From positions 49,620 to 113,619 of the forward strand of contig JBEWZL010000211.1 in the NCBI GenBank assembly GCA_045837725.1: a stretch of 64,000 nt of DNA, written 5' to 3'. Positions 59,387 to 64,000 of the stretch are shown in pieces. The notes beneath the pieces are model-generated. The model saw only the letters and a program-made list of their open reading frames with translations. It was not told the DNA's origin and searched no databases. A program made the position numbers and the translations under genes. The DNA is from Vermamoeba vermiformis (Eukaryota; Tubulinea; Echinamoebida). Every line of letters starts with the position of its first letter. Position 1 is the first letter of the stretch.

Positions 59387-60679
59387 ATGGATCCTAACCA
59401 ACCTTCTCCTTACCCCGTTCAAGGCGGATACGTTGTTCAAGGCGGTGCTCCTGCTGAAGGCGGATACGTCGTTCAAGGTGGCTACGCTCCTCCTCCTCAA
59501 CAACCACAGTACTATGCTCCTCCCCCTCAACAACAAGTGTACACTCACGTTGTGCAGCCTTCTCAAAGCTACGCCCCACCACCTCCTCAAACAGTGAGCT
59601 ACGTGCAAACTACTCAAACTCATGGTCAGCCCGTAGAACCTCAACAGACTCAAGTGGTCGTAGTGTAAGTAGCATTAGTATATTATTTGGAATTATCAGA
59701 AGATTTTCGGCATTATTAATGGTTAAATTATTATTTTCGGTTGGAAAACTTAAATATTATTTAAATCCACGTAAAATAGCATTTAAGGTCTGATTTTACG
59801 TGCGTCATAATTACTCGATGGTAATTAATTCGAAGTGGAGCATACATTCATTAACGAATTGCTGATCGTGTCATCTCGAGCTCAACATTTTAATACTTTA
59901 ATTCGCTCATTTACGCTTAAATCTCGTACAATTATTTTTATAATTGATCGTACGCATATAATACAATAGATTGAATGTTAGGGGATTGGTTCCATCGAAT
60001 CAGACGAAAGTACTGGATTTGTGAACTGTTTCGTTGAAATAACTCACAAACAATCCCAATTTTACTATTGCGCGATAAATATCACGATAATTATAGCAAT
60101 CTATCGATAATCATTTTAATAATTATTACTACGCGATTACGTTGTTAATTCAACTTTGGAGCAGGCATTACTTGCTTTGCTTAACCAAAACGATACTAAT
60201 CGTCTTTTATAGGCACCACCACGATCGTAGAGGCGATGATGGTAGCAAGTTGGCTGCTGCTTGGATTTTGTAAGTACATCCGCTTGAATTCCAAAAGAAG
60301 GATATGCGACAGCAGAAAATTCGTTACGCTATTCGTTTGCAAGATATTAATACTTAAATGTGTAATATCAACTTGGCAACCAATAGACAGCAAATGGCTA
60401 ACATTTTTTTTGATCAGATTCGGTTTGGGATTTATCTTCCCAATTCTGTGGTGCGTTGGCGCTATGTTCATTAGATCTAAGCACGATGCTACTAGGTAAG
60501 TAACACTTCTATATATACGATACATTCCGTCGAAGTTGTCGTCGCGAAGACTTTTCTAACGTAAAGTTTCAAAATCCAGAGTTGCCGGTATTTTGAACTT
60601 GGTTTTCGGTTTGCTCGCTGTTGTTGCTATCGTAGTCATTCCTGTCGTGGTAGTTACTGTTGTCTGGAGTAGAATCTAG
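59387..60679 (+). CDS. Pro/Gln/Gly-rich protein with two C-terminal membrane helices
   Basis: Four exons: 59387-59664, 60213-60269, 60418-60495, 60580-60679. The cytosolic N-terminus is built of short repeats (GGYVVQGG three times, YAPPPQQ twice, then PSQSYAPPPPQ), a low-complexity region like those in XYPPX proteins. A short linker (HHHDRRGDDGSK) leads to two TM helices: AAAWILFGLGFIFPILWCVG and VFGLLAVVAIVVIPVVVVTV, with RSKHDATR between them. The tail-anchored topology suggests an endomembrane adaptor (inference). An alternative acceptor at 60390 would add nine residues to the first helix. Confidence 0.72.
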
Positions 60680-60859
60680 ATTCGTTGACTCGATTGATCC
60701 AACCAATTTAAATTTTCTTTTTGTAAGATTGATAGGTTTATCTGCTTGTAAAATACATAAAACCGAACAAACAACTTATTTATAGCTTAACAAACGGACT
60801 TGAGCCTGAAAAGCAGATTTAGAAATCCGGATTTCCTGCAACGAAAACTCGTTTACGTA

Positions 60860-63492
60860 TTAGTTTACATTAGCGACGCTTATAAGGAATGGATAACCGT
60901 CTAGAGGTAATTCTCCGACATAAGTATAGCCTTCATCAGGTGCTGGGTAATAGCGGTCATGTCGATCTGTTACGCTGCCCAACAAGAAACTAACGATCTT
61001 TCTGCTATTATAATCAGTGACCGTCAACACATTTCCGCGGTCAGCAACAGCCGCATTGACTGGATCATGCAGCCTTATATCTTGGAATCGTTTGTACACA
61101 GCGCCTTGGCCGTCTTGTGTAACGCATCCAGCGACTTCACGAGATCCTCGGCAAACGACGTAGAAATGGTTATTGACGGGGTCTGACGCTCTTGAAGCGT
61201 TATTGGTGCCTGGAGGGATCAACGGCAAGCTTCTTGAGGCAAATCGGGCTGGAACGATGGATGTAGGCCCATCGCAGACTGGGAACGAGCCCATGATTTT
61301 AAGATCTTCGTTAATATGGTAGCTATATCTTGCCATTAACGAGGATGTGTCCATAATAACAACGGTGCCGTTCGCAAGGGCCACGTGGGCTTTGTACCGA
61401 TCCGCAGTCCACCGATCAATATTTTTGCCAGCCAATACTGCAACAGGTCGTTCCATTTCAAATGTTTCGACGATCTGAGGCTTAACGGATTGCTTAACTG
61501 ATCGTTTATGCGTTGCTTTGACGGGTTCTTCATTGTAGTTATCGCCGCTCCGAGCAACTTTGATGGATTGTAGCAGATCGCTCCAAGTATGACGAGAGGC
61601 AGGTGACGCGATTGAATTGGAAGTAGGTGCAGTATATCCAGTACCACTAGCAGCAGGAACTTCAATGGCGTCGGATTCAAAAGTAGGAGGCCAAGTACCA
61701 GCAGCTCGTGCATCGCGAGTATCGTTGAAATTCATCAGCCAAGCCTCGCGGAACTCTAACAAGAGGTGACAAGTCGACGATGCAGACTTTGTTCTCGAAT
61801 TTACTGGCAATGATCGCGTAGCCTTTAGTAGCGACAACTGAATTCCAAGATCCGTTGTAAAGTGCTTGACGAACTCCAGCACTTTCAAAGTCCAACTGAC
61901 CCAAAGTCATACCGTTAGTATCACTCGGACCGGTCCACCTATATTTAAGAGCGATTAGAAGAAAGTTTCAGTTTTGCCAAAAAAGGAAATAATTTGTAAC
62001 GAGCTTGTGAACGTACTTATGATTACTAGCAGCATCGACGGAGGTAGGAGCTACCATAGGGAGGTTGACATAGCCCAATAAGACCAAGTCCGAGAATGAA
62101 CCTTGGTTAACTAAGCCCAAGTACTTGGTAGTATGGAACGGCAGGTACTTTCCTTCAATAGCAATCACTGCAAGTTTAGCAATGTGTGTTTGAGTGTCCC
62201 AGAGCGTTACCACGACCAGTTCATTGCCACTCGTAACTGCGAGATCCGTCGGGATCAGATGCGGAGGAAATTTGATGCCAGGAAAAGGACGATCACCGCC
62301 AGCACGTGAAGTTTGAAGACCATTGACCCCGAGCAAGCCAGATCTATAAATAGTCAACGCTTCGTTTTGTAATTGCGCGTAGTTTCGTTTCGATGCTACG
62401 GGGAATTGAGCGCTTCCATTGTACTCTGGCGCTCTAGTTTGTGGATCCGGATGAGGAGTTCCGCTCGGCAAGTCCCAACGAGGTGATAAGGCAAAGACAT
62501 TGTCGTAGTAGGCCAAAGTTTGAATGCGATCCATTCCCGGATCGTCTTTGTTTACCGGGATGTAGCCGACTTGACCAGCAGTTGACCAATAATCATTGTC
62601 TGTAGCGCAACCTTGTCGTCCTAATTCATAGGGAGAGTATTTGTTGAGGTAAGAAGTTGGGCAAGTCCAGGTACCAGGTTGCGGAATCGTTGGTCGATCT
62701 TCGGGTGCATCCGGATGCAGGTCAGCAAAAGAAGGACCAAGACGCTTCGACATTGCTTTCGGAGACCAATTAGCCCAATACTTTTCGAATTCCGCACGAT
62801 TAACAGTTCCATCGGGATAAAGAATAGTATCGGGGACGTAATCATCCATCGCCGGATCTTCGCCAAGAATAATTACGCGGATAGAGTTGCTGCCGTAGAC
62901 AGTAGTACTTTCAGCATGCGTAGCTCTAGCTTTGAAGTTATAAACGCCTAAATGACGCAACATTAGTCGGTTTGGATTGCATCTCCTCGCAGAAATTTCA
63001 TCGAAAGATTTTCTGGATTAATTTCGCAGTTTATCGTTAAAATGAAGCAATTAGAAGCAATATAAGACTACGTTAAAATAAATTAATCGGATGCGATCAG
63101 ATTTTGGTGGATTAAAAGCTTTTGAACGGATGAAAAAATTAAATTTGCGACTTACCAACATCAGTCACGGTCACTTTAGCTGTTTTAACCGACAAAGAGC
63201 TATTGCCTATAATACCCCATTGCCATTCAGGACTCGTAAGCCATCCATTGTAACTCATTGTTCCGTTCGGGTGCCGTACTTCGATGGTGTGGTTGGTCAG
63301 ATCTCCACCCGCATCCGTGACGACTGCACGGAAAGTGATCTCAGTTCCAGTCTTGACTATAGTGTCGTAGTATATTCCGTTCACTGTGATGGTGTGCACC
63401 GGCTTGGTATGCAGCATCTGCGAATCCACTTCGGAAACGAAGACCAACACTGCGATAGCAACAAATAAATACAGAGGTCTGTTCGTGTGCAT
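60860..63492 (-). CDS. Secreted protein with Ig-like N-terminus and beta-propeller-like body
   Basis: Three exons: 63156-63492, 62017-62947, 60860-61938. Signal peptide (RPLYLFVAIAVLVFVSEVDS), then a beta-sandwich region (TITVNGIYYDTIVKTGTEIT, AKVTVTDVGVYNFKA). The long remainder has propeller-style strands (PTDLAVTSGNELVVVTLWD, YAIIASKFENKVCIVDLSP, HVALANGTVVIMDTSS, NVLTVTDYNSRKIVSFLLG), resembling NHL or YVTN proteins. The frame shifts by one base near 61770, between CIVDLSPL and LLEFREAWLM, in a short T run. No TM or GPI signal is seen, so it is probably secreted or in the extracellular matrix. Function unknown. Confidence 0.78.
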
Positions 63493-64000
63493 AGTGATGT
63501 GTTATTATATAACGATTTAAAAGCAAAATGTGCAAAAAAACTTGATTTTTATGCTTGGATCCGCTGTCAATTTGTCAACAAAAGTTGTTTTATGTCCCAT
63601 TGCAAGTGTAGCACGTGAAATTTTAATAATTGACAGTTTAGATGAAGAGTTATAGTAACAGCATTTCTACTATGGAATAATTTGTTTACATCTTGCTTTT
63701 CGTGGATCTGGCAAGCAAATCGAAATCGACTATAAATCACATATGAATCACCAGAATCTACTTTGAGACGGAATTCGTTTGGTTTTGGGCTATTTTTAGT
63801 CACATTTGACGACCTTGACATTTCACCACAGAAAAAGGTGATTTGAAGGTGATTTAAATCGCTAAAATGACAGGACGTAACGTATTCGAGCGAACAATTG
63901 CAATAAATTATCGCACTGTAATCTTTTAGATATTTTTGGTTTGGACCAATCGCTCTTCACTCAAATCTTTTGCTTCGCGATCCACGTAAATAACAAAAAG
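63493..64000 (-). other. Right-end region; possible small gene
   Basis: A frame at 63567-63821 on the minus strand starts MSRSSNVTKNSPKPNEFRLK and codes 84 residues with no known motif. It may be the first exon of a gene or chance. The last 180 bp are noncoding in appearance. Confidence 0.3.

Noticed and set aside
1-64000. CRISPR arrays, LTR elements, reverse transcriptases or transposases
   Set aside because: None of the frames shows such domains, and no regularly spaced repeats or paired long terminal repeats were seen by eye.

Overview
The window reads as nuclear DNA of an amoebozoan, probably a protostelid or dictyostelid relative. Genes are dense and AT-rich, and almost all are broken by short GT-AG introns of about 42-150 nt. 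The gene content supports this placement: a receptor with a BMP/PnrA-like lipoprotein domain joined to a class C seven-helix region (the architecture of Dictyostelium Grl receptors), receptor kinases with a tyrosine-type catalytic loop, fungal-type Zn2Cys6 factors, F-box proteins, a divergent actin and eIF2alpha. I identified the species only by this pattern.

Layout. 1-8.8 kb: end of an ankyrin protein, a trypsin-like protease with a broken reading frame, and two tandem Zn2Cys6 transcription factors with matching introns. 9.4-18.8 kb: a tandem array of beta-propeller receptor kinases. The first two copies are joined by a deletion-like junction and each carries a single-base frame break; the third is intact. 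19-28 kb: divergent actin, an unknown protein with a duplicated module, a calponin-homology fragment, tRNA-Met(CAU), eIF2alpha, and an F-box/multi-pass membrane protein. 28-35 kb: TreZ and TreY, head to head around a 316-bp shared promoter; together they convert glycogen or maltodextrin to trehalose, a pathway known mainly from bacteria and archaea. 35-40.2 kb: a 17-exon gene for a 1500-residue SAMD9/SAMD9L-like protein (AlbA_2-like N-terminus plus P-loop NTPase). 41.6-47 kb: an intronless deaminase, a GPI-type surface protein and a Cys-less pentameric ligand-gated channel. 47-55.5 kb: the BMP-GPCR, a second F-box/membrane protein, a coiled-coil protein and a small Ser/Pro-tailed protein. 55.7-64 kb: a large unknown protein, a Pro-rich two-helix protein and a secreted beta-propeller protein.

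Two points affect how everything else is read. First, about ten otherwise good genes, including the essential eIF2alpha, each carry one-base frame breaks, several of them in homopolymers. Assembly indels are therefore a serious alternative to pseudogenes. Second, the SAMD9-like gene is clean, with sixteen introns of 42-51 nt, and stands apart from its neighbours.

The strongest candidates for something new are the SAMD9-like defence-type gene and the eukaryotic TreY/TreZ pair beside it. The Cys-less channel without a signal peptide and the F-box/membrane-protein family come next.
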